From Desulfogranum mediterraneum DSM 13871 (lineage in GTDB: Bacteria > Desulfobacterota > Desulfobulbia > Desulfobulbales > Desulfobulbaceae): a stretch of 64,000 nucleotides of DNA. The stretch covers positions 89,347 to 153,346 of the forward strand of contig NZ_KE387005.1 of NCBI RefSeq assembly GCF_000429965.1, in the 5' to 3' direction. Shown one piece after another: positions 9,305 to 17,759 of this stretch. Numbering within the stretch: the stretch's first letter is position 1; every line of letters begins with the position of its first letter. The notes beneath the pieces were generated by a model. It saw only the letters and a program-made list of their open reading frames with translations, had not been told where the DNA came from and searched no databases. The position numbers and the translations under genes were made by a program.

Positions 9305-10132
9305 ATGGCAGAGATTCCTGGAATAACCAGTCCGCAGGCGACAACGACCCCTGCAACCACAGCAGACAAGAAGAAAGACGCCCTTGGCCAGGAGCAATTC
9401 TTAACCCTGCTGGTTGCCCAGCTCAAGAACCAGGACCCGCTCAATCCAACGGATGCCACCGAGTTCACGGCCCAACTGGCCCAGTACAGCCAACTGGAGC
9501 AGCTCTTTAGCCTCAACAGCTCCATGGAGCAGCTGGCAGACGCCCAGAATAACTCGCAACGGATCTCGGCCCTCTCCCTGATCGGTAAAGAGGTCCTGGT
9601 GGAGGGCTCCAAGCTCAACCTGGGGAGCAGCCCGGTGGAGATCGGTTACAAGGTCAAGGGCCAGGTGAGCGGGCTTGAGCTGCAGATCAAAAACAGCTCA
9701 GGCGCCACCGTGGCCACCCTTCAGGGAGAGAACCTCAAGGAGGGCAACCATTCCATCAGCTGGAACGGCCTGGACCGCGAGGGAAACCCCTTGCCCCCGG
9801 GCAGCTACACGGTAACGGCCCAGGTACAGACCGAGGACAAGGCCAGCAAGGCAACGGTCACTCCGCTGGTGCGTACCCAGGTCACCGGAGTCAACCTGGA
9901 GGGGGCCGCACCCATGCTGGTAACGGCCTCAGGCGAATTCAGCATCGACGCCATTCAAGGCGCCTTTGACACCAGCCAACAATCAGACAGTGCCAAGGAC
10001 CAACCAACGGAAGGTGGGGACCAGGCAGATGGAGCAACAACAACAGACAAGGCAATCTCTGCAGCAAAGGATGGCGCGGGGATAATTGAGGGTACGAAAG
10101 AGGGAACTGAAGAGGAGACGGATACCGCCTGA
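9305..10132 (+). CDS. flgD: FlgD, hook cap protein
   Basis: The conserved N-terminal segment (LGQEQFLTLLVAQLKNQDPL then NPTDATEFTAQLAQYSQLEQ) identifies FlgD, the scaffold on which hook subunits polymerise. The middle region has the Ig-like/tudor fold pattern (ISWNGLDREGNPLPPGSYTV). At 275 residues it is longer than many FlgD proteins because of a roughly 55-residue acidic, Thr/Ala-rich tail after residue 218. It lies between fliK and flgE, the usual order. GGAGAGGA lies just upstream of the ATG. Confidence 0.96.
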   Translation: MAEIPGITSPQATTTPATTADKKKDALGQEQFLTLLVAQLKNQDPLNPTDATEFTAQLAQYSQLEQLFSLNSSMEQLADAQNNSQRISALSLIGKEVLVEGSKLNLGSSPVEIGYKVKGQVSGLELQIKNSSGATVATLQGENLKEGNHSISWNGLDREGNPLPPGSYTVTAQVQTEDKASKATVTPLVRTQVTGVNLEGAAPMLVTASGEFSIDAIQGAFDTSQQSDSAKDQPTEGGDQADGATTTDKAISAAKDGAGIIEGTKEGTEEETDTA

Positions 10133-10204
10133 TCTTCGACCCTGTTTTCCACCCTGTATACAAACGACAATTATCCATCTTTTCTCACCACCCAGGAGGT
10201 TGCA

Positions 10205-11482
10205 ATGGGCATCCAGAGTGCAATGTTCAGCGGAGTAAGCGGACTCAACACCAACTCCCAAGCCATGAGCGTCATCGGTAATAACCTTGCCAACACCAAT
10301 ACCCTCGGTTTTAAAGGCGCCCGTTCGGTCTTCTCAGACCTCTTATCCAGCAATGTCTTCGGCTCCGGCGGCACCTCCCAGGTCGGACGCGGGGTAGGCC
10401 TCTCCACCATTGATAACATCTTCAGCCAGGGCACCTTTGAAACCACCAACTCAGACACCGATGTGGCCATCGAGGGCGAAGGCTTCTTTGTGGTCAGCGA
10501 ACTGGCCAACGAGTCCATGTACTACACCAGGGCCGGCGCCTTCCGCTTCAACGAGGAGGGCTACCTGGTCAATCCGGAGAACTTCATTGTCCAGGGCAAG
10601 GCCTTTGACGATGCCGGTGTCCTACTCCCGGGCGATCCCGGCAACATCCAGGTCACCAATGTCGGCCTGATCGAGGCCAAGCCCACCGGCGAGCTGACCT
10701 ACACCACCAACCTGGACGCCAACTCCGACGAACTCGGCGTGGGCGCCATCGATGCCGCCCTCCCCGCTACCTACAACTACACCGCCTCCAGCCAGGTCTT
10801 TGATTCCCTGGGAGAGCCCCACCTGGTCTCGGTCTACTGGCGGCTGGAGGACACCGCGACCAACACCTGGGGAATGGCCTATGCCGTTGACGGGGGGGCC
10901 GCGGTCGCCCTCCCCGACAAGCTGGCCTTTGACGGCAAAGGCCTCCTGGACACCGACGGCGACGGCAACCCCACCGGCGAGGCCGACCCGCCCCTGGTCT
11001 CTGCCATAACCATCGCGGACTGGGGAAACGGTTCAGATCTCAACCAGGTGATCGACCTCACCTTTGACTGTACCCAGTTTGACTCGGCCTCGGTGGTGAT
11101 CGGCCAGAACCAGGACGGCTATGGTGCCGGCGAGTTGACCAACGTGGCCATTGACGGCGACGGCATCGTGGTCGCCTCCTACTCCAACGGCGAAGAGGTC
11201 AAGATCGCCCAGCTGGTCCTGGCCAAGTTCCAGAATCCCGGAGGACTCTCCCTGGCCGGTTCCAACCAGTACGCTGCCACCGAAGAGTCCGGTACCATCC
11301 GGATAGGACTGCCCGGCCCGGAACTGGGGAAAATCTTTACCAACTCCCTGGAACAGTCCAACGTGGATATGGGCCAGGAGTTTGTCAAGATGATCACCAC
11401 CCAGCGCGGATTTCAGGCCAACTCCAAGATCATCTCCACGGTGGACGAGATGTTGGGCGAGCTGATCAACCTCAAACGCTAA
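10205..11482 (+). CDS. flgE: FlgE, flagellar hook protein
   Basis: The protein begins with the hook signature GIQSAMFSGVSGLNTNSQAM then VIGNNLANTNTLGFKG and ends with the matching helix SNVDMGQEFVKMITTQRGFQ. The 425 residues fit FlgE. The central D1/D2 region contains short Asp/Gly-rich turns (DTDGDGNPTGE) exposed on the hook surface. FlgE builds the universal joint outside the cell. CAGGAGG lies 7 bases upstream of the ATG. This is the last gene before a 405-base gap, so the first part of the cluster probably ends here. Confidence 0.97.
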   Translation: MGIQSAMFSGVSGLNTNSQAMSVIGNNLANTNTLGFKGARSVFSDLLSSNVFGSGGTSQVGRGVGLSTIDNIFSQGTFETTNSDTDVAIEGEGFFVVSELANESMYYTRAGAFRFNEEGYLVNPENFIVQGKAFDDAGVLLPGDPGNIQVTNVGLIEAKPTGELTYTTNLDANSDELGVGAIDAALPATYNYTASSQVFDSLGEPHLVSVYWRLEDTATNTWGMAYAVDGGAAVALPDKLAFDGKGLLDTDGDGNPTGEADPPLVSAITIADWGNGSDLNQVIDLTFDCTQFDSASVVIGQNQDGYGAGELTNVAIDGDGIVVASYSNGEEVKIAQLVLAKFQNPGGLSLAGSNQYAATEESGTIRIGLPGPELGKIFTNSLEQSNVDMGQEFVKMITTQRGFQANSKIISTVDEMLGELINLKR

Positions 11483-11507
11483 GTTGCTGTCAATTTTCTG
11501 ACTTCAC

Positions 11508-11536
11508 GCCGCCTGCCTCGGATCGGGACAGGCGGC
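11508..11536 (+). terminator. Hairpin after flgE, possible terminator
   Basis: GCCGCCTG (11508-11515) pairs with CAGGCGGC (11529-11536), an 8-bp GC-rich stem with a 13-base loop, 25 bases after the flgE stop. There is no run of T behind it, so it is an incomplete intrinsic terminator or an mRNA 3'-end stabiliser. It sits at the start of the 405-base gap (11483-11887) that otherwise holds no credible gene apart from the promoter at 11789. Confidence 0.45.
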
Positions 11537-11788
11537 CTCCTGGCTGAACCCCTGAAAGGAGCAGCTCCCAGCTCGCCTCCAAGCTGCCGGTCAAGAGAAG
11601 ATATCAACCTGGTTTAATGAAAAAAAACACCCCTCAGCGCTGGACCGGATCGAACCGGGCAGAACCATCAGAAAGCAGAGCAGCTAAGCCCCTGATATAG
11701 TGTCCTGATCATCCCCCAGGACAGCTGCCTGTGGAGCCGCTCCCCTGGCTCGCCCCCCCCTCTCCCCTCTCGCCTGTTCCAATTCCCC

Positions 11789-11804
11789 TGGCGTCCTTTT
11801 TGCA
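11789..11804 (+). promoter_or_regulatory. Sigma-54-type promoter before motA
   Basis: TGGCGTCCTTTTTGCA matches the -24/-12 sigma-54 consensus TGGCACG-N4-TTGCA: GG and GC are separated by exactly 10 bases and the TTGCA box is perfect. It lies 84 bases upstream of the motA start in an otherwise gene-free stretch. It would place motA and perhaps genes through fliA under a sigma-54-dependent flagellar activator encoded elsewhere. Confidence 0.65.
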
Positions 11805-11887
11805 TCTTGTCATTATCCCTGAATTTAGGTACACTTTGAGCCAGGGTACCAACTCTTCAGCAAATTTCTCCTCTCAGGAATCAACAC

Positions 11888-12652
11888 GTGGATATTGCAA
11901 CCATAATAGGAATTGTAGCGGCATTTGGCCTGATGCTCATGGCCATCCTCCAGGGTGGCGGCCTGGGCATGTTTATCGATGTCGCTTCAATGCTTATTGT
12001 TTTTGGCGGGACCGCCGGGGTCGCCCTGATCAACTTTCCCCTGGGCGATGTGATCAGTGCCATCGGAGTGGCGAAAAAGACCGTCCTCATCAAGGAGGCC
12101 AACACCAACGAACTCATCGCCCAGTTGATGGAGTTTGCCAACAAGGCCCGAAAAGAGGGGATCCTCTCCCTCCAGGGCGCCATAGATACCGTAGAAGACC
12201 AATTTCTGGTCAAGGCGCTGCAGATGGCCGTGGACGGACAGGAGCCGGACGATCTGAAGGCCATGCTCAATACCGAGATTGACTACATCCAGGAACGTCA
12301 TAGCGGCGGGGCTGAAATATTCACCTCCCTGGGAACCATCTCGCCGGCAATGGGAATGGTCGGCACCCTGATCGGTCTGGTCCAGATGCTCCAGAACATG
12401 AGCGACCCCTCCTCCATCGGTCCGGCCATGGCCGTGGCCCTGCTCACCACCTTTTACGGGGCGGTTCTGGCCAATATTTTATTCAATCCCATGGCAGGGA
12501 AGCTGAAGACACGTTCAAAAACCGAGCTGCTCCAAAAAACCGTTATCGTGGAAGGCATGGAATCGATCCTTTCCGGCGAAAACCCCCGGGTGATGGAACA
12601 AAAACTCCACGCCTATATTGCCCCGAAACTCAGAGAATCTGTCTTTCAATAG
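11888..12652 (+). CDS. motA: MotA/PomA-type stator subunit
   Basis: This 254-residue protein has four membrane segments and the MotA/TolQ/ExbB signature (ISPAMGMVGTLIGLVQMLQN at about 152-171). It forms the stator with MotB and pushes on FliG using ion flow. The N-terminus (DIATIIGIVAAFGLMLMAI then GGGLGMFIDVASMLIVFGG) resembles PomA of sodium motors more than E. coli MotA, but the ion cannot be settled from sequence alone. The start is GTG 11888 with AGGA at 11877-11880. motB follows 15 bases later. Confidence 0.95.
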   Translation: MDIATIIGIVAAFGLMLMAILQGGGLGMFIDVASMLIVFGGTAGVALINFPLGDVISAIGVAKKTVLIKEANTNELIAQLMEFANKARKEGILSLQGAIDTVEDQFLVKALQMAVDGQEPDDLKAMLNTEIDYIQERHSGGAEIFTSLGTISPAMGMVGTLIGLVQMLQNMSDPSSIGPAMAVALLTTFYGAVLANILFNPMAGKLKTRSKTELLQKTVIVEGMESILSGENPRVMEQKLHAYIAPKLRESVFQ

Positions 12653-12667
12653 GATACCGGAAGCTCC

Positions 12668-13414
12668 ATGGCAAAAAAACAAGAAGAATGCCCCCTGGGT
12701 GCTCCACTCTGGATGGTGACCTTCAGTGACCTGGTCACCCTTCTGCTGACCTTTTTTGTCTTGCTCCTCTCCATGGCCAGCATGGACCCGGTCAAGTTTG
12801 TCCAGGCCAAGACCTCCATCAAGGATACCTTTGGCTGGCGAACCACGGCAGCGCCCAAACAGTATACCATTCCGGTGATTCAATCACCGCCCAAGGCTGA
12901 ATTCACCCCCATCCCCAGAGAAACCAAGATGACCTATTTCAAACGGGTGAAGAATGACCTGGAGATGACCAAACTCATGGATCAGGTGGAGGCCATTGAA
13001 AAGGATAATGATTCCATCGTGCTCCGCATCCACGACTCGATCCTCTTTGACAAGGGCAAGACCAGCTTAAACCCCTCTTCCTACCCAATGCTGCGGAAAA
13101 TTGCCGACATCGTCCGTCCCCTGCCCATGACCATCCGGATTGAAGGCCACACCGACGATACCCCGATCGCGCGCCCCTCTATGACCAACTGGGACCTCTC
13201 GGTGGACCGGGCAGTCTCGGTGATGCGCTTTTACAATCGGGGCGAGATCTTTTCCATTGATCGCATGGCCGCAGTTGGCTATGGGGATACCCGGCCGGTG
13301 TCCCCCAACACCAGCGAAGAAAACCGGCAAAAAAACAGAAGGGTTGATTTTATTCTCAAGAGTAACCGTAAGGTCGATCAATTCAATCGACCGGTCAGCC
13401 CCATTCCCTTTTAA
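12668..13414 (+). CDS. motB: MotB/PomB-type stator subunit
   Basis: The 248-residue protein has a short N-terminus, one membrane helix with the ion-binding Asp at residue 21 (FSDLVTLLLTFFVLLLS) and a C-terminal OmpA-like peptidoglycan-binding domain with EGHTDDTP at about 159-166 and NWDLSVDRAVSVMRFY. It anchors the stator to the cell wall. The PLWMVTFSDL context and following SMASMDPVKF resemble PomB, in line with the PomA-like partner. It is part of a motA-motB-fliL-fliM run. Confidence 0.96.
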   Translation: MAKKQEECPLGAPLWMVTFSDLVTLLLTFFVLLLSMASMDPVKFVQAKTSIKDTFGWRTTAAPKQYTIPVIQSPPKAEFTPIPRETKMTYFKRVKNDLEMTKLMDQVEAIEKDNDSIVLRIHDSILFDKGKTSLNPSSYPMLRKIADIVRPLPMTIRIEGHTDDTPIARPSMTNWDLSVDRAVSVMRFYNRGEIFSIDRMAAVGYGDTRPVSPNTSEENRQKNRRVDFILKSNRKVDQFNRPVSPIPF

Positions 13415-13473
13415 CCTCGGTATACCGTCGTCAAGGATAGACATCGGGATAATATCGTCAAGGATAGGACATT

Positions 13474-13980
13474 ATGGCACAAGACAACGCCGCAGAAGCC
13501 CCGGAAGAAAATGGCGGGGGAAAGAAGAAACTCATTATCATCATTGCAGCGGCCGTCATCCTGCTCATTGGAGCAGGAGCGGCTGCCTATTTTCTTTTTC
13601 TCAAAAAAGATCCGCCCCCGGAAGAGGAGGCCAACGAACAGGTTGAAATGATCCAACCGGCACTGGACGATGCCGAGATCGGCCCCATGGTCAACATCGA
13701 AGAGTTCATCGTCAACATCATCGGCAATGACTCGGCCCACTATGTAAAGGCCTCCCTCACCCTGGAGCTCAGCAACGAACAGGTCATGGAGGAGGCGAAC
13801 AAACGGATGCCCCAGATCCGCGATGCGGTGCTGCTGCTGATCGGCAACAAGACCTTTGAAGAGCTCCAGGATCTCCAGGGCAAGAAGCAGGTCAAGGCCG
13901 AATTGAAGAGCAAGCTGAACTCCTTCCTACAGTCGGGCAAGGTGAAAAACATCTATCTCACCGATTTTGTGGTCCAGTAA
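13474..13980 (+). CDS. fliL: FliL, stator-associated membrane protein
   Basis: The 168-residue product has a Lys-rich N-terminus, one membrane helix (IIIAAAVILLIGAGAAAYFL, about 22-41), an acidic linker and a periplasmic SPFH/stomatin-like domain. The conserved end (FLQSGKVKNIYLTDFVVQ) is typical. FliL rings surround stators and support torque under load. It sits between motB and fliM with the fliM start 5 bases downstream, the usual arrangement. Confidence 0.95.
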   Translation: MAQDNAAEAPEENGGGKKKLIIIIAAAVILLIGAGAAAYFLFLKKDPPPEEEANEQVEMIQPALDDAEIGPMVNIEEFIVNIIGNDSAHYVKASLTLELSNEQVMEEANKRMPQIRDAVLLLIGNKTFEELQDLQGKKQVKAELKSKLNSFLQSGKVKNIYLTDFVVQ

Positions 13981-13985
13981 CGGTT

Positions 13986-15014
13986 ATGGAGCCTATCCTC
14001 AGCAAAGATGAAATCGCTGATCTGCTTACAGCGATCAAAAGCGGAGAGATCTCCACAGATACCGTTGAAGGCGGCACCAGCCAGGCCCCGAGATTTCTTC
14101 AGGCAAAGGAGCTCGATCTCTTTCAAACCTATCAGCGCGCCGCTGCCAGCGGAGAAGCCCGGATACCGAACTTCGATATCATCATTGATATGTTCGCCAG
14201 GAACTTCGGCACCAGCCTGACCAACACCCTCCAGCGCTCCTTTACCGTGGAACGAGCCGAACTCAACTCCACCACCTTTCAGCAGAGCCTGCTGGATCTC
14301 AACAATCAGGGGGCCGTTGGTATCTTCAGCACCGACCCCCTCAAATACGGCTGTCTCTTTCACTTTGACACCTTCATGGCCTTTACCCTCCTGGAAATCA
14401 TGTTGGGTTCATCGGTGTCCAGTGAATCCGTCACCTTAAACCGGAACCTGACCACCATTGAAATCAGTATCCTCAAGAACACCATGATGTCCATTGCCCA
14501 GGACCTGCGCAAGGCCTTCAACCCCATCACCCAGATGAACCCCAGCCTCACCAAGATCGAAAACAACTTCCGCCTGGTCAATATCGTCGATGCCGAGGCA
14601 GAGGTCCTGGTGGCCAGTTTTCAGGTCAGCGTCGGCGGCGAACAGGCCGGAGAGATGCGCTTCATCATCCCCTACCTCACCGTAGAACCCTTCCGCGAGG
14701 CCTTCAAGGAGATGGTCACCATCACCCAGGCAGCCTACAGCTGGAGCAAGGTCTTTATCCGCGAGGCCATGGAGATGGAGGCCACGGTCATTGCCAGATC
14801 CGGCCTGATCGAGATGACGATTCGAGAGATCCTCCAGCTGCAGGCGGGAGATATCCTTGATCTCGGTTACGATCCGGACCGGCCCGTGGACATCATTGTT
14901 GAAGATCAGCCCAAGTTCCTTGCCATTCCGGGAGAGAGGGACGGCAAGAAGGCCTTTCACATTACCAATCAATACAACAGCAGCACCTATGGAGAATCCC
15001 ATGGCAACACCTGA
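13986..15014 (+). CDS. fliM: FliM, C-ring switch protein
   Basis: The N-terminal motif ILSKDEIADLLTAIKSG is the CheY-P-binding peptide plus linker. It is followed by the CheC-like middle domain (about 50-230) that contacts FliG and a C-terminal SpoA domain that pairs with FliN. The 342-residue length is normal. FliM relays chemotaxis signals to the rotor; no che genes are in this window, so these must be elsewhere. The stop overlaps the fliN start by 14 bases. Confidence 0.97.
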   Translation: MEPILSKDEIADLLTAIKSGEISTDTVEGGTSQAPRFLQAKELDLFQTYQRAAASGEARIPNFDIIIDMFARNFGTSLTNTLQRSFTVERAELNSTTFQQSLLDLNNQGAVGIFSTDPLKYGCLFHFDTFMAFTLLEIMLGSSVSSESVTLNRNLTTIEISILKNTMMSIAQDLRKAFNPITQMNPSLTKIENNFRLVNIVDAEAEVLVASFQVSVGGEQAGEMRFIIPYLTVEPFREAFKEMVTITQAAYSWSKVFIREAMEMEATVIARSGLIEMTIREILQLQAGDILDLGYDPDRPVDIIVEDQPKFLAIPGERDGKKAFHITNQYNSSTYGESHGNT

Positions 15015-15381
15015 GCACCCCTCTTCAGCGGCCCCCAACACCCTCAACCCGGAAGAGACCGCCGAACTGCTGGAGGAAACCCCCTCCAGGGCTGCTCAGC
15101 AGCCCTCCCCCGGAGGACAGCAGAGGGGCCTGGAGTTCCTCTTCGATGTACCGCTCCAGGTCTCTGTGGAGGTGGGAAGAACCAAAATCCTGCTCAAGGA
15201 CCTGCTCCAGATGGGGGAAGGCTACGTGGTGGAGCTGGACAAACATGCCGGAGAACCTCTGGACCTCTATGTCAACTCCCGGCTCATTGCCCGGGGAGAG
15301 GCGGTGAAGGTGGGAGAAAAATTCGGCATTAAGCTCACCGAGGTGGTCAGTCAACTGGATCGGTTGGAAAAACTGGGTTAA
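15001..15381 (+). CDS. fliN: FliN, C-ring switch protein
   Basis: The start is ATG 15001, with GGAG at 14991-14994; ATG 14989 is also in frame but less well spaced. The 126-residue protein has a variable Pro/Glu-rich N-terminus and a C-terminal SpoA domain (from LEFLFDVPLQVSVEVGRT at about residue 44 to the end). FliN rings form the base of the C ring and the docking site for FliH-FliI. It overlaps fliM and is followed by fliO after 4 bases. Confidence 0.95.
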   Translation: MATPEHPSSAAPNTLNPEETAELLEETPSRAAQQPSPGGQQRGLEFLFDVPLQVSVEVGRTKILLKDLLQMGEGYVVELDKHAGEPLDLYVNSRLIARGEAVKVGEKFGIKLTEVVSQLDRLEKLG

Positions 15382-15385
15382 GATC

Positions 15386-15757
15386 ATGTCCCCTCGCCTC
15401 CCCCTCAGCCTTGGCCTGCTCCTGACCCCCTGTACAGCGCTCGCTGCCGATGCCCCCTCCATGGGGGCGATGCTGCTGAAGACCAGCTGGGCCCTGTTGC
15501 TGGTCATCGGCCTGATCCTGATCCTCTATGGGCTGGTTAAAAGGAAACTGCTCCCCGGTTCCCTCCAGGGCAAGGCGATCACCATCCTTGAGGTCAAGCC
15601 GGTGATGCATAGAAACAGCCTGGCCCTGATTGAGGTCCACGGTCGAGAACTGCTGGTGGCTGTCAGCAACAACGGTGTCCAGCTGCTCAGCCAGTGGGAC
15701 CGAGCCGCGACCGAGCCTCGAAAAGACTTTCAGCAACACCTGGACGAGCAGCCATGA
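15386..15757 (+). CDS. fliO: FliO, export-gate assembly protein
   Basis: The 123-residue product has a signal-like hydrophobic N-terminus, one clear membrane helix (about 31-51, LLKTSWALLLVIGLILILYG) and a short cytoplasmic domain with ITILEVKPVMHRNSLALIEV, typical of FliO/FliZ proteins. FliO assists assembly of the FliP-FliR pore. The family is poorly conserved, but position between fliN and fliP and an ATGA overlap with fliP make the call secure. Confidence 0.92.
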   Translation: MSPRLPLSLGLLLTPCTALAADAPSMGAMLLKTSWALLLVIGLILILYGLVKRKLLPGSLQGKAITILEVKPVMHRNSLALIEVHGRELLVAVSNNGVQLLSQWDRAATEPRKDFQQHLDEQP

Positions 15758-16494
15758 ACGGCAAAGCCCTCCTAGCGATGGCAGCTCTGCTCCTGCTTGC
15801 CCAGAACGCGGCAGCGGTCAACCTGCCCACCCTGAGCCTGGGAGTCACCGAGGCTACCAGTCCGGAAGAGGTCTCCACCGGTCTGCAGGTCCTCTTTGTC
15901 CTCACCGTCCTCTCCGTTGCCCCGGCAATCCTGCTGATGACCACCGCCTTTACCAGGATTGTCATTGTTCTGGGATTTGTCCGCCAGGCCATGGGCACCC
16001 AGAACACGCCGCCCAATCAGGTCATCCTCGGCATGGCCCTCTTTTTGACCCTGTTCGTGATGGCACCGGTCTTGAACACCATCAACAACACCGCCCTGCA
16101 GCCCTATATGGAGCAGCAAATCAGCCAACAACAGGCCCTGAACCAGGCGGTGGAGACCATGCGTGACTTTATGTTCAGCCAGGTACAGGAGGGGGAACTC
16201 CAACTCTTCATAGATCTCACCAAAGAACCGCAACCCGAAGACAGAGAAGATATCTCCACCATGATCCTGATCCCGGCCTTCATGCTCTCGGAGCTGAAGC
16301 GGGCCTTTCAGATGGGATTTCTCATCTATGTTCCCTTCCTGGTGATCGACATGCTGGTGGCCTCGGTGCTGATGTCCATGGGAATGATGATGCTGCCCCC
16401 GATTATTATCTCCCTCCCCTTCAAGCTCCTCCTCTTTGTGCTGGTGGATGGCTGGCAACTGGTGGTGGGATCCCTGATGAGCAGTTTCGGCTGA
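15754..16494 (+). CDS. fliP: FliP, export-gate core protein
   Basis: The start is ATG 15754, overlapping the fliO stop as ATGA. The 246-residue protein has a cleavable-type signal peptide (LLAMAALLLLAQNAAA), then membrane helices with the FliP signatures FTRIVIVLGFVRQAMGTQ and PAFMLSELKRAFQMGFLIY. Five FliP, four FliQ and one FliR subunits form the helical export pore. An in-frame upstream extension is less likely because it would cover the fliO end without a ribosome-binding site. Confidence 0.97.
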   Translation: MNGKALLAMAALLLLAQNAAAVNLPTLSLGVTEATSPEEVSTGLQVLFVLTVLSVAPAILLMTTAFTRIVIVLGFVRQAMGTQNTPPNQVILGMALFLTLFVMAPVLNTINNTALQPYMEQQISQQQALNQAVETMRDFMFSQVQEGELQLFIDLTKEPQPEDREDISTMILIPAFMLSELKRAFQMGFLIYVPFLVIDMLVASVLMSMGMMMLPPIIISLPFKLLLFVLVDGWQLVVGSLMSSFG

Positions 16495-16523
16495 CCGCCG
16501 GGCTGAAAAAACACGAGAAGACC

Positions 16524-16793
16524 ATGACCCCTGAGTCTGTGATCCACATCGGTCGAAAGGCCGTTGAAACCATCCTGCTTGCCGCAGCCCCCATGCTCAT
16601 TATAGCGATGGTGGTCGGCCTGGTGATCTCCATCTTTCAGGCTGCCACCCAGATCAATGAGCAGACCATGACCTTTATCCCCAAGATCGTTGCCGTCTTC
16701 ATCGCCCTGTTGATCTTTGGCCCCTGGATCATGAACCTGCTGATCACCTTTACCACCGGCGTGATCACCGGCATCGCCACGGTCGGCCGCTAA
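16524..16793 (+). CDS. fliQ: FliQ, export-gate core protein
   Basis: The 89-residue protein has two membrane helices and the FliQ signature (PMLIIAMVVGLVISIFQAA then TQINEQTMTFIPKI). Length and hydropathy match the family exactly. It lies between fliP and fliR in the normal export-gate order. Its helices seal the lateral side of the FliPQR pore. Confidence 0.97.
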   Translation: MTPESVIHIGRKAVETILLAAAPMLIIAMVVGLVISIFQAATQINEQTMTFIPKIVAVFIALLIFGPWIMNLLITFTTGVITGIATVGR

Positions 16794-16823
16794 GTTCTCA
16801 GGCCCTGGGACGCCCGGTCACGC

Positions 16824-17609
16824 ATGGACCTTCAACTCATTCCCCTTGGGCAGTTTCAGGACTTTCTGATCTGTCTCTCCAGGGTCATTGCCCTGATAGC
16901 CGCGATCCCGGTTTTCGGTGGCAGCCAGCTGGCCGGGCGGATCAAGGTGGGAATCGCCGTGATCACCGCCCTGCTCCTCTTTCCCCTGATGGCTCCCTAT
17001 ACGCCAAAACCCGTCGGTTCCATCCTGGAATTAGGACTCCTTTTGGTGAACGAGGTCCTCCTGGGGGCACTTCTGGGCCTGGTCGCCCAGCTCATCTTTG
17101 CCGGAGTGGGCCTGGGCGGAAGCATCATCGGCTACCAGATGGGTTTTGCCGCAGCCAACATCTTCGATCCCCAGACCACCCAACAGCTCTCCTTGATGAG
17201 CCAATTTATCAATATTCTCTCCCTGTTGATCTTTCTCTCCCTGGATATCCACTACTTTTTCTTCCATGCCATCCTGGAGTCCTACATACTCCTCCCTCCC
17301 GGGGGCCTCAATCTCTCTGGGGAGGCCATCCCCAGGCTGATGGAACTGGCCAGCGAGATGTTTATCCTGGGGGTTAAGTTCAGTGCCCCCATCCTCTCCC
17401 TGCTGCTGATCTCCAACCTGGTCCTGGGTATCCTGGCCAGGGTCTTTCCCCAGCTCAACGTCTTCATGCTCTCCTTTCCCATGAACATCGGCATCGCCTT
17501 CCTGGTCATTGGTTTGACTCTCAACATCGTGCTGCTGATCCTGCGTCGTGAATTTGACACCATGATGAACAACATCATCCAGCTCTTCACCCTCCTGCGT
17601 CTACCCTAG
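16824..17609 (+). CDS. fliR: FliR, export-gate core protein
   Basis: This 261-residue integral membrane protein has about six helices. Family features include FGGSQLAGRIKVGIAVITAL near residue 30 and the GGSIIGYQMGFAAANIFDPQ segment near 95-114. FliR completes the export pore and contacts FlhB. flhB follows after 150 bases of gene-free sequence. Confidence 0.97.
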   Translation: MDLQLIPLGQFQDFLICLSRVIALIAAIPVFGGSQLAGRIKVGIAVITALLLFPLMAPYTPKPVGSILELGLLLVNEVLLGALLGLVAQLIFAGVGLGGSIIGYQMGFAAANIFDPQTTQQLSLMSQFINILSLLIFLSLDIHYFFFHAILESYILLPPGGLNLSGEAIPRLMELASEMFILGVKFSAPILSLLLISNLVLGILARVFPQLNVFMLSFPMNIGIAFLVIGLTLNIVLLILRREFDTMMNNIIQLFTLLRLP

Positions 17610-17759
17610 GGACAACTGGCGGCCCCAAGCTTGAGCCGGAAGGCGACAAGATCCGCTCCAACGCTCTGCCAGAAAAAAAAGTACAAGCCGGTGCATTGTT
17701 TGCATGAAAGAAGGCGAGACATCGACGAAGCTATCCCCCCATAATCACGCAGAGATTTC

